64,000 nt of DNA from positions 1 through 64,000 of the forward strand of contig DGWC01000103.1 of NCBI GenBank assembly GCA_002395135.1, written 5' to 3'. This stretch comes from Prevotella sp. UBA4268 (GTDB lineage Bacteria > Bacteroidota > Bacteroidia > Bacteroidales > Bacteroidaceae). The position numbers and the translations under genes were made by a program. Below the pieces are notes generated by a model, which ran no database searches, was not told where the DNA came from, and was given only the letters and a program-made list of their open reading frames with translations. Positions 35,574 through 44,589 of the stretch are shown one piece after another (positions within the stretch are counted from its first letter, which is position 1; every line of letters begins with the position of its first letter).

Positions 35574-37022
35574 TTATTGATTAATATTATTATTTCTACA
35601 TTTCTCTTTTCTATACCATCCGAAGAACCATGCCAAAGAGATAATCAGTGCAGCACCTCCTACGCCATAGCCTACCATCATGTCGAATCCGAAAGCGTTC
35701 TTGGAAATCATGAGGAACGAAGAACACACAACCGTCATAAACACAGCAGGAATCATGGTAATCCAGAATGGTTTGCGCTCACGAACAAGATATACTGTAA
35801 TAGCCCATAGCATGAACACGGCCAATGTCTGATTAGCCCAACCGAAGTAACTCCAAATAATATTGAAACCATCGGGATTCTCAATATTGTAATACAAGAG
35901 CAGGAAAGTAAGGCCAAACAACGGTATGCAAATCCAAATACGCTTCATGATACTGCGCTGCTCCAGATGAATGAACTCGGCAATGATAAGTCGTGCCGAA
36001 CGCAAAGCAGTATCACCACTGGTGATAGGAGCCGCCACCACTCCCAGCATAGCGAGGATTCCGCCAAATGTACCCAGCCATCCTTCGCTCACGGTAGTAA
36101 CGACTTCCGGTGCCTGCAATGAGAGGGATGCTCCCAATTCCTGCGCTGCGCCGCCATAGAAGAAATACATGGACACCGTGGCCCATATCAAAGCGACAAG
36201 TCCTTCAGTAATCATGGCACCGTAAAACATGGGACGTCCCATCTTCTCGCTTTTCACACAGCGAGCCATCAAGGGTGTTTGCGTAGCATGGAAGCCACTA
36301 ATGGCACCACAGGCAATCGTGATAAACAAGGCGGGGAATATCGGCGACGTAAACCCTTCACCATGTAAGCCGTCGGTAAGTTCTGGCAATGACGGCCATT
36401 TTATAAAGAGGACGGCCATCAAAGCCACCGCCATGAAAATCATAGATATAGCAAAGAGCGGGTATATCCTACCTATAATCTTGTCAATAGGAAGCATGGT
36501 AGCAATGATATAGTACAAGAAGATGATGCCGCACCAGATATACACCCATGTGAGATTATCACCACAGAGTTTGCCAAGTATCAATGCGGGGCTGTAAACG
36601 AACACTGCGCCCACCATCATCAACAGGAACACTGAGAAAACAAGCATCACCTTCTTGGTGGTTGTTCCCAGATAGCGGCCAATCAACTCTGGCTGTCCCG
36701 CGCCATCGTTACGCATGGAGAGCATGCCACTTAAATAATCGTGAGTGGCACCGGCGAAAATACAACCAAGCACAATCCACAGATAGGCCGCAGGACCAAA
36801 CTTGGCACCCATGATAGCACCGAAGATAGGACCCGTTCCGGCAATGTTCAGGAACTGAATCATAAAAACCTTCCATCCAGGAAGTACGATATAGTCCACT
36901 CCGTCGGCCTTCGCCACGGCAGGAGTCACACGGTCATCTGGACCGAACACCTTCTCAACAAACTTTCCATAGAGCGCATAGCCGATAACCAAGGCCACCA
37001 GGCTCAAAACAAATGTTACCAT
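35574..37022 (-). CDS. cstA: Carbon starvation protein A (CstA-family transporter)
   Basis: 482 residues with many membrane segments. YALYGKFVEKVFGPDDR, GPIFGAIMGAKFGPAAYLWIVLGCIFAGATHDYLSG and GFHATQTPLMARCVKSE are typical of the CstA family, here in the shorter form (E. coli CstA has 701). Family members take up peptides or pyruvate under carbon limitation. First gene of its unit, with the beta-barrel gene after it, and divergent from the GHL10 gene. Confidence 0.85.
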   Translation of the reverse strand: MVTFVLSLVALVIGYALYGKFVEKVFGPDDRVTPAVAKADGVDYIVLPGWKVFMIQFLNIAGTGPIFGAIMGAKFGPAAYLWIVLGCIFAGATHDYLSGMLSMRNDGAGQPELIGRYLGTTTKKVMLVFSVFLLMMVGAVFVYSPALILGKLCGDNLTWVYIWCGIIFLYYIIATMLPIDKIIGRIYPLFAISMIFMAVALMAVLFIKWPSLPELTDGLHGEGFTSPIFPALFITIACGAISGFHATQTPLMARCVKSEKMGRPMFYGAMITEGLVALIWATVSMYFFYGGAAQELGASLSLQAPEVVTTVSEGWLGTFGGILAMLGVVAAPITSGDTALRSARLIIAEFIHLEQRSIMKRIWICIPLFGLTFLLLYYNIENPDGFNIIWSYFGWANQTLAVFMLWAITVYLVRERKPFWITMIPAVFMTVVCSSFLMISKNAFGFDMMVGYGVGGAALIISLAWFFGWYRKEKCRNNNINQ

Positions 37023-37067
37023 TGCAAATTCTTACTTAATTTATTATTGCTTGTTGTTAATAATATG

Positions 37068-37100
37068 CAAAGGTACAAAATTAATTTGATAAACCGCAAA
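37068..37100 (-). promoter_or_regulatory. Promoter of cstA
   Basis: Minus strand TTTG (37100-37097), 21 bp, TACCTTTG (37075-37068). It overlaps the promoter of the divergent GHL10 gene, so the two may compete for polymerase. Confidence 0.65.
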
Positions 37101-37115
37101 AATTCCGTAACTTTG
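37085..37115 (+). promoter_or_regulatory. Promoter of the GHL10 gene
   Basis: TTTG at 37085-37088, 19 bp, TAACTTTG at 37108-37115, overlapping the cstA promoter on the other strand. Leader about 14 nt. Confidence 0.7.
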
Positions 37116-37135
37116 CACGAAAATAAAAAAAATAC

Positions 37136-38566
37136 ATGAATAAACTGATTATTTCTGTCATCATATTCCTATTCTTTAGCATTCGCCTTACGGCAATAGC
37201 ACAGACATTTGTGTCAGGTGCATCCCCCTTCACATACTCACCAGACAAAGAAATACGTGCGGTTTGGCTGGCCACCATCGGCGGTATAGACTGGCCTCGC
37301 ACCTATGCCAGCACGCCCGCAACCATCTCACGACAAAAGCAGGAGTTGACCGACATGCTTGACAAACTGAAAAGAATAAACATCAACACCATATTGCTTC
37401 AGACACGCGTCAGAGGTACTGTCATCTATCCATCCATGTATGAACCATGGGATGGCTGTATGAGTGGGAGACCTGGGGTGTCTCCGGGTTACGATCCGTT
37501 GCGTTTTGCCATCGAAGAATGTCATAAAAGAGGAATGGAAATACATGCCTGGGTGGTCACCATTCCAGTTGGCAAATGGAACAACCTTGGCTGCCGTCGC
37601 CTGCTGCAGCGATATCCCAAACTGATTACCAAAATCGGAGATGAAGGATTCATGCATCCTGAACAGCCACAAACGGCTGAATATCTGTCAAATATATGTA
37701 GCGAAATCATCCAAAACTACAATATTGATGGAATACATCTCGACTATATCAGATATCCAGAGACATGGAAGAACAGAATAAATAGAGTTCAGGGAAGGGA
37801 ATACATTACAAGAATTGTAAGAAAAATTCACAACAACATCAAACAAAAGAAGCCAAGCGTAAAGATAAGTTGTTCGCCATTGGGCAAGCACGATGACCTA
37901 TCGAGGTATTCCTCCAAAGGATGGAACGCAAGAAACACCGTTTGTCAGGATGCACAGGCATGGTTACGCAATGGTTTGATGGACCAGTTGTACCCCATGA
38001 TTTATTTCAAAGAGAACAATTTCTATCCTTTCGCCATCGACTGGGCGGAACACTGTGCTGCCGGACAAGTAGCCGCCGGACTTGGCATCTATTTTCTCGA
38101 TCCCAAAGAGGGCAACTGGCGAATTGACGAGGTGAAGCGCCAACTCAATGTGTGCAGACAATTAGGACTCGGACAGTGTTTCTTCCGAGCCAAATACCTC
38201 ATCAACAACATTCAGGGACTATATGACTATTTGCGCATTTTCAATTTCCAGATGCCGAATAAAGAAGGACATGTGGAGCAAAATGGCGGTGTAAGTGCGC
38301 TGGTCAGTCAAAAGCCGACCGGCCCAATACCCTATTTAACAACAAACCAAGGACATCTGACCATGCCAGAAAGACATGACGGACAAGATGCCGATATGTT
38401 ACTTATCACTTCACTTGCCGGAAACGGTATCACTACAAAGAAATGGAGCGGCAAAACACTTGATGTCAGCAATCTGAAACCAGGAACCTATATCATTTAC
38501 TCCCTGGACCGGCGCGGCGCAACGCACAGAATGGCATATCTGCGCGTTGAAGATGACATCAAATAA
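37136..38566 (+). CDS. Glycosyl hydrolase-like 10 (GHL10) secreted protein
   Basis: 476 residues with a signal segment (IISVIIFLFFSIRLTAIA). EIRAVWLATIGGIDWPRTYAS, TILLQTRVRGTVIYPSMYEPWDG, YDPLRFAIEECHKRGMEIHAWV and GIHLDYIRYPET are the TIM-barrel signatures of the GHL10 family (PF02638). Such proteins act on extracellular glycans, in some cases peptidoglycan; specificity cannot be read from sequence. The C-terminus (from about 385) has a small beta-domain with GTYIIYSLDRRGATHRMAYLRV. The nearest neighbour on its strand is purU, after a gap with its own promoters. Confidence 0.78.
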   Translation: MNKLIISVIIFLFFSIRLTAIAQTFVSGASPFTYSPDKEIRAVWLATIGGIDWPRTYASTPATISRQKQELTDMLDKLKRININTILLQTRVRGTVIYPSMYEPWDGCMSGRPGVSPGYDPLRFAIEECHKRGMEIHAWVVTIPVGKWNNLGCRRLLQRYPKLITKIGDEGFMHPEQPQTAEYLSNICSEIIQNYNIDGIHLDYIRYPETWKNRINRVQGREYITRIVRKIHNNIKQKKPSVKISCSPLGKHDDLSRYSSKGWNARNTVCQDAQAWLRNGLMDQLYPMIYFKENNFYPFAIDWAEHCAAGQVAAGLGIYFLDPKEGNWRIDEVKRQLNVCRQLGLGQCFFRAKYLINNIQGLYDYLRIFNFQMPNKEGHVEQNGGVSALVSQKPTGPIPYLTTNQGHLTMPERHDGQDADMLLITSLAGNGITTKKWSGKTLDVSNLKPGTYIIYSLDRRGATHRMAYLRVEDDIK

Positions 38567-38628
38567 CGACCAGCCTACTTATTTTGAAAACATTCTCCAC
38601 GTCCATTGGAATATAAACGAAATAAAAG

Positions 38629-38659
38629 TTTGCTTATTCCGAGAAAATAACTATCTTTG
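38629..38659 (+). promoter_or_regulatory. Upstream promoter (P1) before purU
   Basis: TTTG at 38629-38632, 19 bp, TATCTTTG at 38652-38659. A second -7-like element (P2) lies about 105 bp further. Confidence 0.6.
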
Positions 38660-38685
38660 CACTTGCAAAATAGCCTACAAACACG

Positions 38686-38733
38686 ATGTTGAGGGAAATG
38701 GCACTGCAAATTGCTCAAAAAATGAGTAATTAG
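38686..38733 (+). other. Possible short leader ORF before purU (15 codons)
   Basis: An ATG 27 bp after P1 opens 15 codons (MLREMALQIAQKMSN) to a TAG. Its position between the two promoters fits a leader peptide or a small RNA, but a frame this short is expected often by chance. Confidence 0.2.
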
Positions 38734-38756
38734 CACGTTTTTCCAAAAATAATTCG

Positions 38757-38764
38757 TAACTTTG
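38757..38764 (+). promoter_or_regulatory. Downstream promoter element (P2) before purU
   Basis: TAACTTTG, ending 51 bp before the purU ATG. No TTTG is found at the usual distance, so it is weaker or needs another factor. Confidence 0.45.
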
Positions 38765-38815
38765 CAGCCGATAATAGGAAAAAATTGACAGTCAGAACAG
38801 AAAATTTGATTGAGA

Positions 38816-39679
38816 ATGAAACCTACAGCGATTATGCTTCTGCATTGCCCCGACCAGCCGGGCATCATATCAGAAGTTACAAAGTTTATCACGGATAACA
38901 ACGGAAACATTGTCTACCTCGACCAACACGTTGACAGGCAAGATGGTATTTTCTTCATGCGCATTGAGTGGGAACTGTGCGATTTCCTCATTCCGAGGGA
39001 CAAAATCAAAGAATACATAGAGACGCTCTATGCACAGCGCTATTCAATGACATTCAATCTCTATTTCAACGACGAGCGACCGCGCATGGCAATCTTTGTC
39101 AGTAAGATGAGCCATTGCCTTTACGATCTTCTGGCTCGTTGGAAATCGGGAGAGATTGAATGCGACATTCCTTGCATTTTGAGCAACCACGAAGACCTGA
39201 GATATGTGGCCGAGCAGTTCGGCATCCCCTATTACGTATGGTCCATCAAGAGCGACCATTCCAACAAAGCAGAGGTGGAGGCAGAAGAAATGAAACTGCT
39301 CAGAGACAAGCGAGTGACATTCATCGTACTGGCCAGGTATATGCAAATTATCAGCGACGAGATGATTGCCCAGTACCCGCACCATATCATCAACATCCAC
39401 CATTCGTTTTTGCCTGCATTCATAGGAGCGAAGCCCTATCATCAGGCATGGGAACGAGGTGTGAAAATTATTGGTGCCACAAGCCACTATGTGACAGCCG
39501 AACTCGATTCGGGACCTATCATCGAACAGGATGTCGTGAGGATTACGCACAAGGACACACCTGAGAGTTTGGTACTGAAAGGAAGGGACTTGGAAAAAAT
39601 AGTCCTTTCAAGAGCGGTCAATAAGCATATACAGCGGAAAATACTGACATACCACAACAAAACCGTCATCTTCAGTTGA
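38816..39679 (+). CDS. purU: Formyltetrahydrofolate deformylase
   Basis: 287 residues from the ATG at 38816; a TTG two codons upstream is an alternative start. An N-terminal ACT domain (MLLHCPDQPGIISEVTKFITDNNGNI) precedes a formyltransferase-fold domain with INIHHSFLPAFIGAKPYHQA and DSGPIIEQDV, carrying the catalytic Asn/His/Asp set. PurU hydrolyses 10-formyl-THF to formate and THF, balancing one-carbon units; in E. coli it feeds purine synthesis. It is 43 bp ahead of hisH, so it seems to share transcription with the histidine genes, whose product HisF releases AICAR to purine synthesis. Confidence 0.93.
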   Translation: MKPTAIMLLHCPDQPGIISEVTKFITDNNGNIVYLDQHVDRQDGIFFMRIEWELCDFLIPRDKIKEYIETLYAQRYSMTFNLYFNDERPRMAIFVSKMSHCLYDLLARWKSGEIECDIPCILSNHEDLRYVAEQFGIPYYVWSIKSDHSNKAEVEAEEMKLLRDKRVTFIVLARYMQIISDEMIAQYPHHIINIHHSFLPAFIGAKPYHQAWERGVKIIGATSHYVTAELDSGPIIEQDVVRITHKDTPESLVLKGRDLEKIVLSRAVNKHIQRKILTYHNKTVIFS

Positions 39680-39722
39680 AAATATATATATTTTCCACGA
39701 CCGACAAACGACAAGAAAGGAA

Positions 39723-40313
39723 ATGAACATAGCAATTGTAAAATACAACGCAGGAAACATTTACTCGGTGGTGAACGCCATCAAGCGGCAAGGGCTAAGT
39801 CCAATCCTTACCGATGATGCAGAAACACTCATGAAGGCAGACCGCGTTATCTTCCCCGGACAGGGGGAAGCGAGCAACGCCATGAGATATCTTCACGAGC
39901 ACAATCTGGTAAATGTAATCCGCTCACTTCGCCAACCGGTACTTGGCATCTGCATCGGCCAACAACTATTATGCAGACATTCAGACGAAGGCGATGTGGA
40001 TTGCATCGGAGTTTTCGATGTAGACGTAAAGCGTTTCATACCGCAAAGGCACGAAGACAAGGTTCCTGCCATGGGATGGAACAACATCACCGACCTGAAA
40101 TCTCCGCTGTTCCGCGGATTAGAGAACCCTTATGTTTATTTCGTGCACAGTTATTATGTCCCCTTATGTAAGGAGACCATCGCAACGGCCGACTACATAC
40201 TCCCCTACTCTGCATCTATTCAGAAAGACAACTTCTATGCCTGTCAGTTTCATCCCGAAAAAAGCGGAAGTGCAGGTGAGATTATTCTGAGAAACTTTAT
40301 TGAGTTGACATAG
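39723..40313 (+). CDS. hisH: Imidazole glycerol phosphate synthase, glutaminase subunit
   Basis: 196 residues, class I glutamine amidotransferase. Nucleophile Cys in LGICIGQQLL (near 78), and the His-Glu of QFHPEKSGSAG near the C-terminus. It makes ammonia from glutamine for HisF. 16 bp before hisA. Confidence 0.95.
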   Translation: MNIAIVKYNAGNIYSVVNAIKRQGLSPILTDDAETLMKADRVIFPGQGEASNAMRYLHEHNLVNVIRSLRQPVLGICIGQQLLCRHSDEGDVDCIGVFDVDVKRFIPQRHEDKVPAMGWNNITDLKSPLFRGLENPYVYFVHSYYVPLCKETIATADYILPYSASIQKDNFYACQFHPEKSGSAGEIILRNFIELT

Positions 40314-40329
40314 ACAAACCGATACGACA

Positions 40330-41049
40330 ATGATTGAACTGATACCAGCAATAGATATTATCGGAGGCAAATGCGTGAGACTCACCAAAGGTGACTACGG
40401 GCAGAAAACCGTCTACAACGACGACCCGTTGCAGGTAGCACGCGAGTTTGAAGCATTGGGATTCAAGAGGTTGCATGTGGTTGATCTTGACGGAGCCAAG
40501 TCAAAGCATGTGGTCAACATAGACATACTAAGACGCATCACTACGGAAACGGAACTGGTTGTTGACTTCGGCGGTGGCATCAAGTCAGAGAAAGACATAC
40601 AGCAGGCATTCGAGAATGGTGCCGCCATGGTAACCGTAGGAAGCCTTGCTGTGACAAACCCCGACTTGTTTATTGAGTGGATGCAGCGATTCGGTGCTGA
40701 AAGGATCATCTTGGGTGCAGATGTCAGAAACGGAATGATTAGCATCAACGGGTGGAAAGAGAATTCTGCAATGGCACTGTTGCCTTTCCTCGGCAACTAC
40801 ATTGAGCATGGCATCAAGAATGTGCTGTGTACCGAGATTTCCAAAGACGGCACCCTGTCAGGGCCTGCCACCAGTCTTTACACAGAAATCATGAAGCATT
40901 ATCCTCAGATTCATCTCATTGCAAGCGGTGGTATATCAAATACAGAAGATATTTTGGACCTGAACGAAAAGGGAATACCGGCAGTAGTGTTCGGCAAAGC
41001 CTACTATGAGGGAAGGATTGACGTTAAGAAACTTTTGAACCATGAATAA
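40330..41049 (+). CDS. hisA: Phosphoribosylformimino-5-aminoimidazole carboxamide ribotide isomerase
   Basis: 239 residues, TIM barrel. [21 protein letters not shown] (catalytic Asp at start), [10 protein letters not shown] and the second half [12 protein letters not shown] pattern [13 protein letters not shown] are typical. It isomerises ProFAR to PRFAR. Overlaps hisF by 8 bp. Confidence 0.95.
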   Translation: MIELIPAIDIIGGKCVRLTKGDYGQKTVYNDDPLQVAREFEALGFKRLHVVDLDGAKSKHVVNIDILRRITTETELVVDFGGGIKSEKDIQQAFENGAAMVTVGSLAVTNPDLFIEWMQRFGAERIILGADVRNGMISINGWKENSAMALLPFLGNYIEHGIKNVLCTEISKDGTLSGPATSLYTEIMKHYPQIHLIASGGISNTEDILDLNEKGIPAVVFGKAYYEGRIDVKKLLNHE

Positions 41050-41806
41050 AGGACTGGCTAAGAGAATCATCCCTTGTCTGGACGTAAAAGACGGACAAAC
41101 CGTGAAGGGCGTTAACTTCGTTGGATTGCGCAAGGCAGGCGATCCAGTGGAATTGGGCAAGGCATACAGTGATGCAGGTGCCGACGAACTGGTATTTCTT
41201 GACATTACTGCCAGTTATGAAGGCAGAAAGACCTTTGCCGAAATAGTGACGCGCGTGGCTGCCGAGATCAATATTCCGTTCACGGTCGGGGGTGGTATCA
41301 ATCAGTTAGATGACGTTGAGCGCATGCTTCATGCAGGTGCCGACAAGATCAGCGTGAATTCTGCTGCGATAAAGAATCCACAACTCATTGAAGACATTGC
41401 CGTCCGCTTCGGCTCGCAAGTATGTGTTGTCGCCATCGATGCCAAACTTGAAGACGGAGAATGGCAATGCTACCTGAACGGCGGGCGCGTTCCAACAGAA
41501 CGCCGTCTCTTCGAATGGGCCAAGGAAGCACAGGAGCGCGGTGCCGGCGAAATCCTTTTCACCAGCATGAATCATGACGGCGTAAAGACCGGATATGCCA
41601 ACGAGGCGCTCGCCAAACTGTCTGACGATCTGAGCATCCCCGTCATTGCCAGTGGCGGTGCTGGGAAAATGGAGCATTTCCGCGATGCCTTTACCATTGG
41701 AAAGGCCGATGCGGCACTGGCGGCAAGCGTTTTCCATTTCGGGGAGATTCCCATTATGGATCTGAAAGAGTATTTAAGGAATAATGACATCAATGTAAGA
41801 ATATGA
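41042..41806 (+). CDS. hisF: Imidazole glycerol phosphate synthase, cyclase subunit
   Basis: 254 residues, TIM barrel. [20 protein letters not shown] (catalytic Asp), [36 protein letters not shown] and [15 protein letters not shown] are diagnostic. It closes the imidazole ring, releasing AICAR. Overlaps hisA by 8 bp and hisIE by 4 bp. Confidence 0.96.
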   Translation: MNKGLAKRIIPCLDVKDGQTVKGVNFVGLRKAGDPVELGKAYSDAGADELVFLDITASYEGRKTFAEIVTRVAAEINIPFTVGGGINQLDDVERMLHAGADKISVNSAAIKNPQLIEDIAVRFGSQVCVVAIDAKLEDGEWQCYLNGGRVPTERRLFEWAKEAQERGAGEILFTSMNHDGVKTGYANEALAKLSDDLSIPVIASGGAGKMEHFRDAFTIGKADAALAASVFHFGEIPIMDLKEYLRNNDINVRI

Positions 41807-42450
41807 AGATAGACTTTGAAAAAGCAAACGGATTAGTGCCAGCCATTATCCAGGATGCTGTTACCAAGAACGTCCTGATGCTGGGCTATATGAACAAAGA
41901 GGCCTATGAAAAGACCATTGCCACAGGAAAGGTAACGTTCTGGAGCCGTTCACGCAATTGTTTGTGGACAAAAGGCGAAACCTCGGGCAACTATCTGCAT
42001 CTGGTAAATATTCAAAACGACTGCGACAACGACACACTTCTGGTTAAGGTACACCCAAGCGGTCCCACCTGCCATACAGGCACTGACACGTGTTGGGGTG
42101 AGACAAATACGTGCAATCCACTCGATTTCCTGAAAGAGTTGCAAGATTTCATTGCAAAACGCCAAGTAGAAATGCCTGAAGGCTCATATACCACGAAACT
42201 GTTTCGGGACGGCATCAACAAAATAGCACAGAAAGTGGGTGAAGAAGCACTGGAAACGGTTATTGAGGCCGTAAACGGCAGCGACGAAAAACTCACCTAT
42301 GAAGCCTCAGACCTCGTTTATCACTTGCTCGTCCTGCTAACAAGCAGGAACCTTCGCATTGAAGACATTGCCCAGGAACTGGCAAAGCGCCACGATCCAG
42401 AATGGGACAAGCATCGGCGTATGGCAAAGAGCACGGGTGAAATGGATTAA
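41803..42450 (+). CDS. hisIE: Bifunctional phosphoribosyl-AMP cyclohydrolase / phosphoribosyl-ATP pyrophosphatase
   Basis: 215 residues. N-terminal His[42 protein letters not shown] with zinc Cys residues. C-terminal HisE (from about 110): [31 protein letters not shown]. It catalyses steps 2 and 3 of histidine synthesis. Last his gene here; hisB is absent from the window. Confidence 0.96.
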   Translation: MKIDFEKANGLVPAIIQDAVTKNVLMLGYMNKEAYEKTIATGKVTFWSRSRNCLWTKGETSGNYLHLVNIQNDCDNDTLLVKVHPSGPTCHTGTDTCWGETNTCNPLDFLKELQDFIAKRQVEMPEGSYTTKLFRDGINKIAQKVGEEALETVIEAVNGSDEKLTYEASDLVYHLLVLLTSRNLRIEDIAQELAKRHDPEWDKHRRMAKSTGEMD

Positions 42451-42483
42451 TCGTTTAACAAGAACACATCAATAATACACGCT

Positions 42484-43197
42484 ATGCTGATTGAATACAA
42501 GAAAGTAAATATTTACCAAGAAGATGTTCACGTACTCAAAGACGTAGATTTCCATGTCGATGAAGGTGAGTTTATCTATATCATCGGAAAGGTAGGCTCT
42601 GGTAAGAGTTCTCTTTTGAAGACCACCTACTGCGAACTTGACATAGAAAGTTGCGAAAAGGCAGAGGTCTTGGGACGCAACCTGATGGATCTGAGAAGAA
42701 GAGAAATCCCGTCATTGCGAAAGGAAATGGGCATCATCTTTCAAGATTTCCAATTGCTGCACGACCGTTCTGTACTGAAAAACCTGCGCTTTGTGCTGAA
42801 AGCCACCGGCTGGAAAGACAAGCAGAAAATAGACGAGCGCATCACAGAGGTGCTCGATGCCGTGAACATGACCGACAAGAAAGACAAGATGCCACACGAA
42901 TTGTCTGGCGGTGAGCAGCAACGCATCGCTATCGCAAGGGCCATTCTCAACAAACCGAAAGTAATTATTGCCGATGAACCAACAGGAAATCTCGACCCAG
43001 AGACTGCCAGCCATATTGTCAGCCTGCTGAAACAGATTAGCCAAACAGGAACAGCCATCGTCATGACAACCCATAACATCCCCATGCTCGACAAATTCCC
43101 CGGCATTGTATACCGCTGCAAGGACGGGCAGATGCAGGATGTGACAAAAGATTACAACAGAATGGATCTGACTGAAGAAGGAGAAGAAGACATTTAG
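42484..43197 (+). CDS. ftsE: FtsE-like ABC transporter ATPase
   Basis: 237 residues. Walker A GKVGSGKSSLL (about 36-46), signature LSGGEQQRIAIARAI and Walker B VIIADEPTGN (about 158-167). The arrangement and IIFQDFQLLHDRSVLKNL resemble FtsE, which with FtsX helps cell division and septal peptidoglycan hydrolysis. No FtsX-like permease gene is adjacent, so it may pair with an unlinked FtsX or belong to another small ABC family. Between hisIE (33 bp) and lysC (35 bp). Confidence 0.8.
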   Translation: MLIEYKKVNIYQEDVHVLKDVDFHVDEGEFIYIIGKVGSGKSSLLKTTYCELDIESCEKAEVLGRNLMDLRRREIPSLRKEMGIIFQDFQLLHDRSVLKNLRFVLKATGWKDKQKIDERITEVLDAVNMTDKKDKMPHELSGGEQQRIAIARAILNKPKVIIADEPTGNLDPETASHIVSLLKQISQTGTAIVMTTHNIPMLDKFPGIVYRCKDGQMQDVTKDYNRMDLTEEGEEDI

Positions 43198-43232
43198 ATA
43201 GAACAAAAACAGAATAAAAAAATAATAGGACA

Positions 43233-44552
43233 ATGAAAGTAATGAAATTCGGCGGCACTTCTGTGGGCTCTCCCGAGCGCATGCAGAGTGTATCGCAATT
43301 AGTCACAAGAGGTAGTGAACCCGTGTTCGTAGTGCTGTCAGCCATGTCAGGCACCACTAATTCACTTGTAGAGATCAGCAACTATCTTTACAAGAAAAAC
43401 CCAGAAGGTGCCAACGACATCATTAACCGCCTGGAACAAACCTACATGGAACATGTAGACAAACTCTATTCCACTGATGAATACAAGACCAAGACACGTG
43501 ATTTCCTGAAGGGAGAATTCCAGTATCTTCGCTCTTTTACAAAGGACATTTTCACCAGTTTTGAGGAAAAGAGCATCGTGGCACAGGGTGAAATCATGAG
43601 CACAAATATGATGGTGAACTACATGCAGGAAAAAGGCATCCATGTGGTTCTCGTCTCCGCTCTTGATTTTATGCGTACAGACAAGAACGGAGAACCCGAT
43701 CCCGGCTACATCAAAGAGAAACTCGCAAAGGTGATGGAAGAAAACGAAGGTTATCAGGTATACATCACCCAGGGATTCATCTGTCGCAACGCCTATGGCG
43801 AAGTGGATAATCTGGAGCGCGGTGGTTCTGACTATACGGCATCACTTATCGGCGCAGCCATCAATGCCGAAGAGATTCAGATATGGACAGATATCGACGG
43901 CATGCACAACAATGATCCGCGCGTGGTAGACAAGACAGAATCTATCAGGCAGTTACATTTTGACGAGGCTGCAGAGTTGGCATACTTCGGCGCAAAGATA
44001 CTACACCCCACCTGCGTGCAACCTGCAAAATTCGCAGGAATTCCCGTGCGCCTGAAGAATACCATGGATCCCGACGCTCCCGGTACTATTATAGATAATG
44101 TGACCATAAGGGGAAAAATCAAGGCGGTAGCGGCCAAGGACAACATCACTGCTATCAAAATCAAGAGTTCGCGCATGCTTTTGGCCACAGGTTTCCTGCG
44201 CAAGGTGTTCGAGATTTTCGAGAGTTACCAGACCGCCATCGACATGGTTGCCACGTCAGAGGTAGGTGTCAGCATGAGCATTGACAATGATGCTCACCTC
44301 AATGACATCGTTGACGAACTGAAGAAATACGGAACAGTAACCGTAGACAGCAACATGTGCATCGTCTGCGTGGTGGGCGACCTCGACTGGAGCAATGTAG
44401 GCTTTGAGACACTGGCCACTGATGCCATGAAGAACATACCGGTAAGAATGATTTCTTACGGCGGTTCAAACTACAACATCTCATTCCTCATCAAAGCAGC
44501 CGACAAGCAGCGCGCACTGCAAAGCCTGAGCGACACGCTGTTTAACAAATAA
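43233..44552 (+). CDS. lysC: Aspartate kinase
   Basis: 439 residues, monofunctional. MKVMKFGGTSVGSPERM at the start (Lys/Gly loop), ERGGSDYTASLIGAAINAEEIQIWTDIDG in the catalytic part, and two C-terminal ACT domains (ASEVGVSMSID region and NVGFETLATDAMKNIPVRMISYGGSN). It phosphorylates aspartate for lysine, threonine and methionine synthesis. ACT domains indicate feedback control. 37 bp before lysA: a lysine-oriented pair; only 35 bp precede it, with no room for a lysine riboswitch. Confidence 0.94.
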   Translation: MKVMKFGGTSVGSPERMQSVSQLVTRGSEPVFVVLSAMSGTTNSLVEISNYLYKKNPEGANDIINRLEQTYMEHVDKLYSTDEYKTKTRDFLKGEFQYLRSFTKDIFTSFEEKSIVAQGEIMSTNMMVNYMQEKGIHVVLVSALDFMRTDKNGEPDPGYIKEKLAKVMEENEGYQVYITQGFICRNAYGEVDNLERGGSDYTASLIGAAINAEEIQIWTDIDGMHNNDPRVVDKTESIRQLHFDEAAELAYFGAKILHPTCVQPAKFAGIPVRLKNTMDPDAPGTIIDNVTIRGKIKAVAAKDNITAIKIKSSRMLLATGFLRKVFEIFESYQTAIDMVATSEVGVSMSIDNDAHLNDIVDELKKYGTVTVDSNMCIVCVVGDLDWSNVGFETLATDAMKNIPVRMISYGGSNYNISFLIKAADKQRALQSLSDTLFNK

Positions 44553-44589
44553 CACAACATAACACAAACACATATTATTGATTGAGAAC

